DNA from: a gamma proteobacterium L18
GTDB lineage: Bacteria; Pseudomonadota; Gammaproteobacteria; Pseudomonadales; Pseudomonadaceae
Reading direction: 5' to 3'
Assembly: GCA_000497835.1 (NCBI GenBank)
Contig: KI547170.1
Span: 224,478 to 278,810, forward strand
Length of the DNA: 54,333 nt
Numbering within the stretch: the first letter of the stretch is position 1; every line of letters begins with the position of its first letter. Of this stretch, positions 19,062 through 27,569 are shown piece by piece. The notes under the pieces were generated by a model. The model was given only the letters and a program-made list of their open reading frames with translations. It searched no databases and was not told the origin of the DNA. A program made the translations under genes and the position numbers.

Positions 19062-20658
19062 TACCGCACGCCTGCTGCAACAGCACAGCTTCATCGAACT
19101 CGGCGCCCGGCAACGGGCCAAGGCCCTGCTGGATGCGGGCAGCTTTCGCGAACTGATCGACCCCTTCCAGCGCGTCATTTCGCCGTGGCTGGCCCGGCAG
19201 AACGTGGTGCCCCAGGCGGACGATGGCGTGATCATCGCCAAGGGCACCCTGGCCGGGCAGCCGGTGGTGCTGGCCGCTATCGAAGGTGCATTTCAGGGCG
19301 GCAGCCTGGGTGAAGTAGGCGGGGCGAAGATTGCCGGTGCCTTGGAGCTTGCTGCCCAGGACAACCGTAACGGCATCCCCACTGCCGCGATCCTGCTGCT
19401 GGAAACGGGCGGGGTGCGGTTGCAGGAAGCCAACCTCGGGCTGGCGGCCATTGCCGATATCCACGCGGCCATTGTCGACCTGCGCCAGTACCAGCCGGTG
19501 GTGGGGGTGATTGCCGGTAGCGTCGGTTGCTTTGGCGGCATGTCGATCGCTGCCGGTTTGTGCAGCCACCTGATCGTCACTCGCGAAGCGCGACTGGGCC
19601 TGAATGGGCCGCAAGTGATCGAGCAGGAAGCGGGGATTGCCGAATATGACTCTCGCGATCGGCCGTTTATCTGGAGTGTGAGCGGAGGTGAGCAGCGCTT
19701 TGCGACTGGGTTGGTAGATGCCTATGTGCGCGATGACGTAGCTGAAATCGTCGCCAACGTGGGCGCCTGCCTGCAGCAAGACGTGCCCCCAAACCCGCCT
19801 CGCCGCGCCCCTGTGGGACCGGGCGAAGCTCGGGAAGCAGCCCCCTCATTCCCAAGCTCTGTCCCACAGGAAGGATCGCGTCGCGGCTTAAATTGGTTCC
19901 AGGCACTGACCCGCGGAGCTACCCCTGTAGCCGGCCTGCCAGCCTCCATCCTGGCCGCCGACACCGCCACCACCCGCTTCATCGCCGTCATCCCCGACCC
20001 CGCCAACCCCTTCCCCCGCGCTCGCCAGGGCGAGGTGGGCCTGCTGGAGGGCTGGGGCCTGGCCAAGGCCGTGGATGAAGCGATCCAGGCCGATCATGCG
20101 GCAATCACCAAACGCAACATCATCGCCATCGTCGACGTGCCCAGCCAAGCCTACGGCCGCCGGGAGGAAGAGCAGGGCATCCACCAGGCCCTGGCCGCTG
20201 CCGCCGATGCCTATGCCCGCGCACGCCTGGCCGGCCACCGCGTGGTCGCGCTGCTGGTGGGCAAGGCCATGTCCGGCGCCTTCCTGGCCCACGGCTACCA
20301 GGCCAATCGCCTGATCGCCCTGCGCGACCCCGGCGTGCAAGTGCATGCCATGGGCAAGGCTTCGGCAGCGCGGGTGACCCAGCGCAGCGTCGAGGCATTG
20401 GAAACCCTGGCCGCCAGCGTACCGCCCATGGCCTATGACATCGACAGCTATGCCAGCCTGGGGCTGTTGTGGGAAACCCTGTCGGTGGCGCAGGTCGAGC
20501 AGCCCAGTGCCGAGGATGTAAGCCGCGTGCAAGCCTGCCTGGCTCAGGCGCTGGCCGATATCGGCCCGGATGATCGTGACCTGTCGAGTCGTCGGGGCGC
20601 TGCCAACCGCGCGGCTTCGGCCAAGGTTCGCCAACTGCTGCGCGAGCAATGGCAGTGA
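19054..20658 (+). CDS. mdcDE: malonate decarboxylase beta-gamma fusion (MdcD-MdcE)
   Basis: Single frame of 534 residues. Residues 1-243 match the beta subunit (GGSLGEVGGAKIAGALELAA, the GSVGCFGGMSIAAGL oxyanion-type loop, SRDRPFIWS). Residues from about 277 match the gamma subunit (RRGLNWFQAL, then FPRARQGEVGLLEGWGL, SQAYGRREEE, GKAMSGAFLAHGYQANR). Together these carboxyltransferase-fold subunits decarboxylate malonyl-S-ACP to acetyl-S-ACP. In other malonate decarboxylase operons the two are separate genes. Here the joint (about residues 244-276) is encoded by a REP-type hairpin at 19809-19870 and is Pro/Arg-rich, so the usual C-terminal tail of MdcD and the MdcE start are gone. An in-frame GTG at about 19813 has no Shine-Dalgarno. 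Activity is likely but unproven. Confidence 0.9.
   Translation: MTDTARLLQQHSFIELGARQRAKALLDAGSFRELIDPFQRVISPWLARQNVVPQADDGVIIAKGTLAGQPVVLAAIEGAFQGGSLGEVGGAKIAGALELAAQDNRNGIPTAAILLLETGGVRLQEANLGLAAIADIHAAIVDLRQYQPVVGVIAGSVGCFGGMSIAAGLCSHLIVTREARLGLNGPQVIEQEAGIAEYDSRDRPFIWSVSGGEQRFATGLVDAYVRDDVAEIVANVGACLQQDVPPNPPRRAPVGPGEAREAAPSFPSSVPQEGSRRGLNWFQALTRGATPVAGLPASILAADTATTRFIAVIPDPANPFPRARQGEVGLLEGWGLAKAVDEAIQADHAAITKRNIIAIVDVPSQAYGRREEEQGIHQALAAAADAYARARLAGHRVVALLVGKAMSGAFLAHGYQANRLIALRDPGVQVHAMGKASAARVTQRSVEALETLAASVPPMAYDIDSYASLGLLWETLSVAQVEQPSAEDVSRVQACLAQALADIGPDDRDLSSRRGAANRAASAKVRQLLREQWQ
19809..19870. repeat. REP-like inverted repeat inside the mdcDE coding sequence
   Basis: Left arm CTGTGGGACCGGGCGAAGCT (19811 onward) and an imperfect inverted arm ending GTCCCACAGG at 19870. 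It belongs to the same family as the arms at 23421-23445 and 23567-23591 (TGTGGGACCGAGC...GCTCGGGAA) and is seen in this window only around the mdc genes. It is translated in frame as the linker between MdcD and MdcE. Confidence 0.8.
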
Positions 20659-21248
20659 TACGCCCTCATGATCTGCTCTGGGGCCTGACGCCTGCCATGC
20701 TGCCGGCCGATGCCCCGGCGTGGGTGGCGTCGGCGCTGGCGGACGGGCAGCCGGTGGTGGTGCGCCGGGCGCTGGTGGCGGCCGGGCAGGTGGCCGTGGG
20801 CGTGCGCGGTATCCGTCGCGATCAGCGTTATGGCACCTGCATGCCGGTGGCCGCCGTCAGTCGCCAGGTCAGCCCCGAAGCCTTGACCCACTGCACCGGC
20901 CAGCAGGATTGGCCGGCCTTGCAGGCACTGTACCGACTGCGCGGCAGGCTCGATGATGTCGGCCTGGCGTGGGGCGTGAGCGGCAGTGCCGGTTTCGAGT
21001 TGGCCAGCGGCTTTGCTGCCTTGCACGCGGGCAGCGATCTGGACTTGATCCTGCGCACGCCGACGCCGCTGTCCAGGGGGGCTGCGCGTGAAATACTGGG
21101 CCTGCTGGAGCCTGGCGTGGATATGCAATTGCAGACCCCTGACGGTGCCGTGGCCCTGCGCGAATGGGCGGGCGGGAGCCGCAAGGTGCTGCTCAAGGCC
21201 GCCGATGGCGCACGGCTGGTGAACGATCCCTGGGGCGTCGCAGCATGA
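20649..21248 (+). CDS. mdcG: malonate decarboxylase holo-ACP synthase MdcG
   Basis: 199-residue phosphoribosyl-dephospho-CoA transferase that attaches the prosthetic group to MdcC. N-terminal RPHDLLWGL and the nucleotidyltransferase-like AGSDLDLILRTP with paired Asp residues are the family signature. It starts inside the end of mdcDE (10-base overlap) and overlaps mdcH by 4 bases (ATGA). Confidence 0.93.
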   Translation: MAVIRPHDLLWGLTPAMLPADAPAWVASALADGQPVVVRRALVAAGQVAVGVRGIRRDQRYGTCMPVAAVSRQVSPEALTHCTGQQDWPALQALYRLRGRLDDVGLAWGVSGSAGFELASGFAALHAGSDLDLILRTPTPLSRGAAREILGLLEPGVDMQLQTPDGAVALREWAGGSRKVLLKAADGARLVNDPWGVAA

Positions 21249-22171
21249 GTACGCTGCTGGCGTTCCCCGGCCAGGGTGCCCAGCAGGCGGGCATGCTGCA
21301 TGCGCTGCCCGCGCACCCGCTGGTACAGGCCTGCCTGGATGAATCGAGCGCGGTGCTGGGCCAGTCGATGCTGGAATTGGATAGCGCGCAGGCCCTGAGC
21401 GATACCCGTGCCGTGCAGCTTTGTCTGCTGGTAGCCGGTGTGGCCTGTGCACGCTTGCTGCTGGATGACAGCCCTGCACCGGACTATGTCGCCGGGCTGT
21501 CCATTGGCGCCTATCCCGCTGCCGTGGTGGCAGGTGCGCTGGATTTCGACGATGCCGTGCGCCTGGTGGCCTTGCGCGGCGAACTGATGCAGGCCGCTTA
21601 TCCACAAGGCTATGGCATGACCGCCATCGTCGGCCTGGACCTTGGCCGCGTCGAGCAGTTGCTGGCCGAAGCCGAAGGCCCGGTGTACCTGGCCAACATC
21701 AACGCCGACAACCAGGTGGTGATAGCCGGCAGCCATGCTGCGATGGCCGCAGTGGCCAAGCGAGCCCGTGGTGAAGGTGCAGGGCTTGCCAAACCCCTTG
21801 CGGTCAGCGTGCCGTCCCATTGCCCGTTGCTGCAAGGGCCTGCCGAGCAACTGGCCGAAGCCTTCGCCAGCGTGTCGCTGCAACCGCCGAACATCCGCTA
21901 CCTCAGCAGCACTACCGCGCGGCCCGTGATGCAGGTGGACAAGCTGCGCGACGACCTGGCTTTCAACATGTGCCGCATCGTCGACTGGCGCGCGCTGGCC
22001 AGCACGGCGTACGAGCGTGGCGTGCGCCTGCAGATCGAAATGCCCCCTGGCAGCGTGCTGACCGGGCTGGGCCGTCGCGCCTTTCCCGAGGGCACCCTGA
22101 TCGCCTGGCAGGGCGCGCGCCTGGATACCTTGCAGGCCCTGATGCAGGAGGAAGCCCACCGACCTCAATAG
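21245..22171 (+). CDS. mdcH: malonyl-CoA:ACP transacylase MdcH (epsilon subunit)
   Basis: 308-residue FabD-like acyltransferase that loads malonyl onto the decarboxylase ACP. LLAFPGQGAQQAGM at the N-terminus, the nucleophile Ser86 in GLSIGAYPAAV, and the catalytic His in SVPSHCPLLQ are present. ATG 21245 overlaps the mdcG stop. 57 bases separate it from mdcL. Confidence 0.95.
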   Translation: MSTLLAFPGQGAQQAGMLHALPAHPLVQACLDESSAVLGQSMLELDSAQALSDTRAVQLCLLVAGVACARLLLDDSPAPDYVAGLSIGAYPAAVVAGALDFDDAVRLVALRGELMQAAYPQGYGMTAIVGLDLGRVEQLLAEAEGPVYLANINADNQVVIAGSHAAMAAVAKRARGEGAGLAKPLAVSVPSHCPLLQGPAEQLAEAFASVSLQPPNIRYLSSTTARPVMQVDKLRDDLAFNMCRIVDWRALASTAYERGVRLQIEMPPGSVLTGLGRRAFPEGTLIAWQGARLDTLQALMQEEAHRPQ

Positions 22172-22228
22172 CCTTGTGGGAGTGCCCCATTACAAGAACA
22201 ACAACCATGCAAACCGAGGACAACAATA

Positions 22229-22636
22229 ATGATTATTTACGGTGTGGCATTGCTGGCTATCTGCACCCTGGCAGGGGTGATCACGGGCGACATGCTCGGG
22301 GTGCTGCTGGGCGTCAAATCCAACGTGGGCGGGGTGGGCATCGCCATGATCCTGCTGATCTGCGCCCGCCTGTACATGGGCAAGCACGGCGGCCTGAGCA
22401 AGGATTGCGAGATGGGCGTCGGTTTCTGGGGCGCGCTGTACATCCCCGTGGTGGTGGCCATGGCGGCCCAGCAGAACGTAGTCACCGCCTTGCACGGCGG
22501 CCCGGTTGCGGTGATCGCCGCCATTGGTTCGGTGTTGATCTGCGGTTGCACCATCGCCCTGATCAGCCGCACCCACAAGGGCGAGCCGCTGCCGCCCGAA
22601 GTCCCCGAAGCGGTCCTGCCAGCAGGAGCCCACTGA
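22229..22636 (+). CDS. mdcL: malonate transporter subunit MdcL (MadL family)
   Basis: 135-residue membrane protein with about four hydrophobic helices, beginning MIIYGVALLAICTLAG and containing GDMLGVLLGVKSNVGGVG. MadL/MadM pairs import malonate with sodium or protons. GAGGA Shine-Dalgarno before ATG 22229. One base separates its stop from the mdcM start. Confidence 0.93.
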   Translation: MIIYGVALLAICTLAGVITGDMLGVLLGVKSNVGGVGIAMILLICARLYMGKHGGLSKDCEMGVGFWGALYIPVVVAMAAQQNVVTALHGGPVAVIAAIGSVLICGCTIALISRTHKGEPLPPEVPEAVLPAGAH

Positions 22637-22637
22637 T

Positions 22638-23405
22638 ATGTGGAACCTTATCGAACACGCGCTGGAAGCCAACGGCCTGGTCACCGCTTTCGCCTTCGTC
22701 GGCGTGGTGATGTGGGTGTCGGTGCAATTGTCCAAGCGCCTCACCTTCGGCCGCGTGCATGGCTCGGCGTTCGCCATTGTCATCGGCCTGGTGCTGGCCT
22801 GGGTGGGCGGCACCCTGACTGGAGGGCAAAAGGGTCTGGCCGATCTGTCGCTGTTTTCCGGCATCGGCCTGATGGGCGGGGCCATGCTGCGCGACTTCGC
22901 CATCGTCGCCACGGCGTTCGAGGTGCAGGCCACCGAGGCGCGCAAGGCAGGGTTCATCGGGGCGTTCTCATTGTTGCTGGGCACGTTGCTGCCGTTCGTT
23001 TTCGGTTGCTGCGTGGCCTGGGCTTTCGGCTACCGCGACGCGGTGAGCATGACCACCATCGGTGCCGGGGCGGTGACCTACATCGTCGGGCCGGTGACGG
23101 GGGCAGCGATTGGCGCCAGTTCCGATGTGGTGGCGCTGTCGATTGCCACGGGGCTGATCAAGGCGATTCTGGTGATGGTCGGTACGCCCATGGCGGCGCG
23201 CTGGATGGGCCTGGATAACCCGCGTTCGGCGATGGTGTTTGGCGGCTTGGCGGGGACGGTGAGTGGGGTGACGGCGGGGTTGGCGGCGACGGATCGGCGG
23301 TTGGTGCCGTATGGGGCGTTGACGGCTACTTTCCACACTGGGCTTGGGTGCTTATTGGGGCCTTCGGTGTTGTACTTGGCGGTGCGCGCTGTTGTTGGGG
23401 GGTGA
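22638..23405 (+). CDS. mdcM: malonate transporter subunit MdcM (MadM family)
   Basis: 255-residue polytopic protein with many hydrophobic helices, for example LVTAFAFVGVVMWVSVQL, AFSLLLGTLLPFVFGCC and AVTYIVGPVTGAAIGAS. Partner of MdcL in malonate uptake. AGGAG Shine-Dalgarno inside the end of mdcL. Last gene of the operon; a large hairpin repeat follows 15 bases after the stop and could end transcription. Confidence 0.93.
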   Translation: MWNLIEHALEANGLVTAFAFVGVVMWVSVQLSKRLTFGRVHGSAFAIVIGLVLAWVGGTLTGGQKGLADLSLFSGIGLMGGAMLRDFAIVATAFEVQATEARKAGFIGAFSLLLGTLLPFVFGCCVAWAFGYRDAVSMTTIGAGAVTYIVGPVTGAAIGASSDVVALSIATGLIKAILVMVGTPMAARWMGLDNPRSAMVFGGLAGTVSGVTAGLAATDRRLVPYGALTATFHTGLGCLLGPSVLYLAVRAVVGG

Positions 23406-23420
23406 GATCTGTGTTGCCCG

Positions 23421-23591
23421 TTTCCCGAGCTTCGCTCGGTCCCACACCTTTCGCGGCAGTGGTGTCAGATAGGCAAAGCGCTTAGCCTTTGGTGGCACTA
23501 CAGTTGGACCTGCGGTGCCCCAAAGGCTAAGAGCTTTGCTTCACTGACACCACTGCCGCGAAAGGTGTGGGACCGAGCAAAGCTCGGGAAA
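23421..23591. repeat. 171-bp imperfect inverted repeat between mdcM and mdcR
   Basis: Two arms of about 78 bases (23421-23498 and 23514-23591) are near-perfect inverted copies round a 15-base loop. The outer parts are the mdc-local REP (TTTCCCGAGC...CTCGGTCCCACA). The inner parts (CCTTTCGCGGCAGTGGTGTC, TTAGCCTTTGG) are also complementary. No open reading frame. It ends 3 bases before the mdcR stop. It looks like a REPIN or a non-autonomous mobile element; either transcript would form a very stable hairpin, so it may also act as a bidirectional terminator. Confidence 0.85.
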
Positions 23592-23594
23592 AGG

Positions 23595-24509
23595 TCACCC
23601 CAATCGGTTGGTGTACATGCGGCACTCGGCCAGCAGCGCCAGCAAGTTGGGGTCGCGTTCCTTGGCTTTGAGGAATACCACGCCGATGTGCTGTTGCAGG
23701 TGATAGCGCGCCTGCAACGGCACCAGGCGCACGCGGTTTTCATACACCGCCGCCACCCGCCCCGGCAGCAGTGCATACCCCACCCCGGAACTGACCATGC
23801 TCAGCAGCGTGAAGATGTCATTGACCTGCATCGCCACCTTCGGCTCGAACCCCGCTTGGCGAAACACCCGCGCCCCATCCTGATGGGTGGCAAAACCCTG
23901 GGTCAGGGTGATGAAGGTGTCCTCGCGCAGGTCGGCCAGGTCCACTTCGCTGTGCCCTGCGAACGGTGAATCCGCTGGGGTGGCGAGGAAGATATCGTCG
24001 GAAAACAGCGGCAATTGCTCGCAGTCCGGATCGCTCACGGTCTCGTCCAGCGACACCAGTATCGCGTCCACTTCCATGTTCTTGAGCTTGTACAACAGGT
24101 CGATGTTGGAGCCCAGGATCAGGTCGATGTTCAGCTCGCTGCGGCGCAGCTTGAGGCCCATGATCAGCTGCGGCACGGTTTTCACCGTCAGCGAATACAA
24201 CGAGCCCAGGCGAAAGCGCTCCGCCGAGAACCCCGCCGCCTCGCGGGTCAGGCGCACGGCGCCGAGCACGTCCTGCACCAGCTTCTGCGCGTGCTCTTCC
24301 AGCACGTAGGCACTTTCCAGCGGCGTCAGGTTGCGGCCCTCATGCTTGAACAGCGGGCAGCGCAGGGCGCTTTCCAGCGAATGGATGGCGCGGTGCACGC
24401 TGACGTTGCTGGTGTCGAGCTCCGCCGCCGCGCGCCCCAGGTTGCCGGTGCGCATGAAGGCCAGGAAGATTTCCAGCTTCTTCAATGTCAACTCTTCATC
24501 GATCAACAT
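23595..24509 (-). CDS. mdcR: LysR family regulator of malonate use
   Basis: 304-residue LysR-type regulator: N-terminal winged helix with GRAAAELDTSNVSVHRAIHSLE, then a periplasmic-binding-like effector domain. Start MLIDEELTLKKLEIF at ATG 24509 fits the family; a longer frame reaches 24575 but overlaps the next gene's start. It converges on the mdc operon, which it probably activates with malonate as co-inducer. The assignment rests on neighbourhood and family. Confidence 0.88.
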   Translation of the reverse strand: MLIDEELTLKKLEIFLAFMRTGNLGRAAAELDTSNVSVHRAIHSLESALRCPLFKHEGRNLTPLESAYVLEEHAQKLVQDVLGAVRLTREAAGFSAERFRLGSLYSLTVKTVPQLIMGLKLRRSELNIDLILGSNIDLLYKLKNMEVDAILVSLDETVSDPDCEQLPLFSDDIFLATPADSPFAGHSEVDLADLREDTFITLTQGFATHQDGARVFRQAGFEPKVAMQVNDIFTLLSMVSSGVGYALLPGRVAAVYENRVRLVPLQARYHLQQHIGVVFLKAKERDPNLLALLAECRMYTNRLG

Positions 24510-24573
24510 CACACTGGCTCTGTTAGGGTAGGGTGGGATTGCATTCCAATCGAGACCAAGGAGAAACGACTGC

Positions 24574-25191
24574 ATGTATCACGGCGAACGATTCAACGCC
24601 TGGACACACCTGGTCGGAGCGGTACTGGCTTCCATTGGGGCTGTCTGGATGCTGGTGCTGGCGAGTCTGCAGGGCGACGTGTGGAAGATCGTCAGCATGG
24701 CGATCTACGGTGTCACCCTGGTGATTCTGTACAGCGCCTCGACGGTTTACCACAGCGTGCGGGGGCGCGCGAAGGTGATCATGCAAAAGGTCGATCATTT
24801 TTCGATCTACCTGCTGATTGCCGGCAGCTACACGCCGTTCTGCCTGGTGACCCTGCGCGGGCCCTGGGGCTGGACGTTGTTCGGCATCGTCTGGGGGCTG
24901 GCAGTGATCGGCATGCTGCAAGAGATCAAGCCGCGCTCGGAGGCGCGGGTGCTGTCGATCGTGATTTACGCGGTGATGGGCTGGATCGTGCTGGTGGCGG
25001 TCAAGCCGCTGCTCGCCACCCTGGGCACGGCAGGCTTTGCCTGGCTGGCCACGGGCGGTGTGCTGTACACCGTGGGCATCATCTTCTTTGCCTACGACCA
25101 GCGCTTCCGCCACTGGCACGGCATCTGGCACCTGTTCGTGATTGCCGGCAGCCTGCTGCACTTCGTGGCGGTGTTCTTCTACGTGCTTTAG
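24574..25191 (+). CDS. hemolysin III / TrhA family membrane protein
   Basis: 205 residues, about seven hydrophobic helices. Conserved N-terminal GERFNAWTHLVGA, the SASTVYHSV motif with His, DHFSIYLLIAGSYTP and the C-terminal RFRHWHGIWHLFVIAGSLLHF, where the His residues probably bind metal (PAQR/HlyIII superfamily). The name comes from a Bacillus protein; a true haemolytic role is doubtful. AGGAG lies 5' of ATG 24574. Its stop overlaps the end of convergent rsmE by 4 bases. Confidence 0.9.
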   Translation: MYHGERFNAWTHLVGAVLASIGAVWMLVLASLQGDVWKIVSMAIYGVTLVILYSASTVYHSVRGRAKVIMQKVDHFSIYLLIAGSYTPFCLVTLRGPWGWTLFGIVWGLAVIGMLQEIKPRSEARVLSIVIYAVMGWIVLVAVKPLLATLGTAGFAWLATGGVLYTVGIIFFAYDQRFRHWHGIWHLFVIAGSLLHFVAVFFYVL

Positions 25192-25907
25192 AAATCGCCC
25201 CACAGCTGCTGCGCCACGGCCAGCGCCACCACCGGCGCGGTTTCGGTGCGCAGCACGCGCGGGCCCAGGCGGGCGCTGTGGAAACCGGCGGCCTGGGCCT
25301 GGGCGACTTCAGCGTCCGACAGCCCACCTTCGGGGCCGATCAGGAAGGCCAGGGTGGCCGGCCGGGCGTGGCTGACCAGCGGCTCGGCCACTGGGTGCAG
25401 CACCAGCTTGAGTTCGGCGTCGCAGGCCTTGAGCCATTCGCTCATCAGCAGCGGTGGGTGAATCACCGGCACCGTGGAACGGCCGCATTGCTCGCAGGCG
25501 CTGACGGCGATCTGCTGCCAGTGGGCCTGGCGTTTCTCGGCGCGTTCGTCTTTCAGGCGCACTTCGCAGCGCTCGCTGATGATCGGGGTGATTTCGCTCA
25601 CGCCCAGCTCGGTGGCTTTCTGGATGGCCCAGTCCATGCGTTCGCCGCGGGACAGGCCCTGGCCAAGGTGGACCCTGAGGCTAGATTCGGGCTGGCCGGC
25701 GAAGGCTTCATCCAGTTGCACGCGCACGCGCTTCTTGCCCACTTCCAGCAGGGCGCCACGGTATTCCTGGCCTGAGCCGTCGAACAGCTGCACGGCATCG
25801 CCTTCGGCCATGCGCAGCACGCGGCCGATGTAATGGGCCTGGGCCTCGGGCAGTTCGTGCTCGCCCAGGCTGAGGGGGGCATCGATGTAAAAGCGGGAGA
25901 GTCTCAT
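25188..25907 (-). CDS. rsmE: 16S rRNA m3U1498 methyltransferase RsmE
   Basis: 239-residue SPOUT methyltransferase. N-terminal MRLSRFYIDAPL, the ARNA-binding MDWAIQKATELGVSEITP, then the knot motif LAFLIGPEGGLSDAEV and LGPRVLRTETA at the C-terminus, which bind SAM. ATG 25907 matches the family start. Convergent with the hemolysin III gene. Lies downstream of bioA on the same strand, separated by a REP pair. Confidence 0.95.
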   Translation of the reverse strand: MRLSRFYIDAPLSLGEHELPEAQAHYIGRVLRMAEGDAVQLFDGSGQEYRGALLEVGKKRVRVQLDEAFAGQPESSLRVHLGQGLSRGERMDWAIQKATELGVSEITPIISERCEVRLKDERAEKRQAHWQQIAVSACEQCGRSTVPVIHPPLLMSEWLKACDAELKLVLHPVAEPLVSHARPATLAFLIGPEGGLSDAEVAQAQAAGFHSARLGPRVLRTETAPVVALAVAQQLWGDF

Positions 25908-25930
25908 GGGGTGTCTCGAAATGTTGTGGG

Positions 25931-26009
25931 GGCCTCTTCGCGGGCAGAGCCCGCTCCCACAGGTGTGTGAGGTTCCATTGTGGGAGCGGGCTCTGCCCGC
26001 GAAGAGGCC
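25931..26009. repeat. inverted REP pair between rsmE and bioA
   Basis: Perfect 31-base inverted arms at 25931-25961 and 25979-26009 (core GCGGGCAGAGCCCGCTCCCA) round a 17-base spacer. The arms carry the outer GGCCTCTT tails, the opposite orientation to the doublets at 28912, 35227 and 45731. Confidence 0.9.
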
Positions 26010-26017
26010 ATGAAGGT

Positions 26018-27424
26018 CTAGCCCGGGTCGCGGAAGTCGGGGTGGAAGTCGCTTGGCACGGCCACGCTGACGCTGGTGCGGGTGGCGATGTCGATGCCTT
26101 CGCTGGCCACCTCGGCCAAAAAGTCGATCTGCTCCGGGGTGATGATGTACGGCGGCAGGAAGTACACCACGCTGCCCAGCGGGCGCAGCAGGGCGCCACG
26201 GGTCAGGGCGTGGTTGAACACCTGCAGGCCACGACGCTCCTGCCACGGGTAGGCGGCCTTGGTGGCCTTGTCCTGAACCATCTCGATGGCCAGCACCATG
26301 CCGGTCTGGCGGATCTCCGAGACATGGGCGTGGTCGGCCAGGTGCGCGGTGGCGCTGGCCATGCGCGCGGCCAGGGCCTTGTTGTTCTCCACCACGTTGT
26401 CCTGTTCAAAGATGTCCAGGGTCGCCAGGGCCGCCGCGCACGCCAGCGGGTTGCCGGTGTAGCTGTGCGAGTGCAGGAAGGCGCGCAGGGTGGGGTAGTC
26501 GTCGTAGAACGCGCTGTAGACGTCATCGGTGGTCACGCAGGCCGCCAAGGGCAGGTAGCCGCCGGTCAGGGCCTTGGACAGGCACAGGAAGTCCGGGCGG
26601 ATGCCGGCCTGTTCGCAGGCGAACATCGTGCCGGTGCGGCCGAAGCCCACGGCGATTTCGTCGTGGATCAGGTGCACGTTGTAGCGGTCGCACGCCTCGC
26701 GCAGCAGCTTGAGGTACACCGGGTGGTACATGCGCATGCCGCCGGCGCCCTGGATCAGCGGCTCGACGATCACGGCGGCGACGCTGTCATGGTGCTCGGC
26801 CAGGGTCTGCTCCATGGCCTGGAACATGAAGCGCGAGTGTTCTTCCCAGCTCATGCCTTCGGGGCGCAGGTAGCAGTCGGGGCTTGGCACCTTGATGGTG
26901 TCCAGCAGCAACGGCTTGTAGGTCTCGGTGAACAGCGGCACGTCGCCCACGGCCATGGCGGCGATGGTTTCGCCGTGGTAGCTGTTGGTCAGGGTCACGA
27001 AGCGCTTCTTGTTCGGCTGGCCGCGGTTGATCCAGTAGTGGAAGCTCATTTTCAGCGCCACTTCGATGCAGGACGAACCATTATCGGCGTAGAACACCCG
27101 GTTCAGGCCTTCTGGCGTGATCTTTACCAGGCGCTCGGACAGCTCGATCACCGGCTGGTGGCTGAAACCAGCAAGAATCACGTGCTCCAGTTGGTCGACC
27201 TGGTCCTTGATGCGCTGATTGATGCGCGGGTTGGCGTGGCCGAACACGTTGACCCACCAGGAACTGACGGCGTCCAGGTAGCGCTTGCCTTCGAAGTCTT
27301 CCAGCCAGATGCCTTCACCGCGCTTGATCGGGATCAGCGGCAGGTGTTCGTGATCTTTCATTTGGGTGCAGGGGTGCCACAGGACCGCAAGGTCGCGTTG
27401 CATCCACTGGTTGTTGAGGCCCAT
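26018..27424 (-). CDS. bioA: adenosylmethionine-8-amino-7-oxononanoate aminotransferase
   Basis: 468-residue class III PLP aminotransferase of biotin synthesis; uses SAM as amino donor to turn KAPA into DAPA. HPCTQMKDHEHLPLIPI and the SSWWVNVFGHANPRIN segment are BioA signatures. PLP-binding features include DNGSSCIEVALKM, HDEIAVGFGRTG and the Schiff-base Lys in LCLSKALTGGYLPLA. Start ATG 27424 has AGGAGAG upstream. The other bio genes are not in the window. Confidence 0.96.
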   Translation of the reverse strand: MGLNNQWMQRDLAVLWHPCTQMKDHEHLPLIPIKRGEGIWLEDFEGKRYLDAVSSWWVNVFGHANPRINQRIKDQVDQLEHVILAGFSHQPVIELSERLVKITPEGLNRVFYADNGSSCIEVALKMSFHYWINRGQPNKKRFVTLTNSYHGETIAAMAVGDVPLFTETYKPLLLDTIKVPSPDCYLRPEGMSWEEHSRFMFQAMEQTLAEHHDSVAAVIVEPLIQGAGGMRMYHPVYLKLLREACDRYNVHLIHDEIAVGFGRTGTMFACEQAGIRPDFLCLSKALTGGYLPLAACVTTDDVYSAFYDDYPTLRAFLHSHSYTGNPLACAAALATLDIFEQDNVVENNKALAARMASATAHLADHAHVSEIRQTGMVLAIEMVQDKATKAAYPWQERRGLQVFNHALTRGALLRPLGSVVYFLPPYIITPEQIDFLAEVASEGIDIATRTSVSVAVPSDFHPDFRDPG

Positions 27425-27569
27425 TTTTCTCTCCTGGCAGCAGCGTGGGGGCAAGCCTATGCAATGCATGGCCTGGGGGCAACCGCCAACCATGAAACCT
27501 TGATCATCGGACCTGTAGCAGCGGTGTTAACGATGACTTAACGCTTTACTTCTATGATGTTCCATCGTG

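Noticed and set aside
24510..24573. Possible operator GATTG-N5-CAATC between mdcR and the hemolysin III gene
   Set aside because: Arms of only five bases and no second copy in the mdcA leader; too weak to support.
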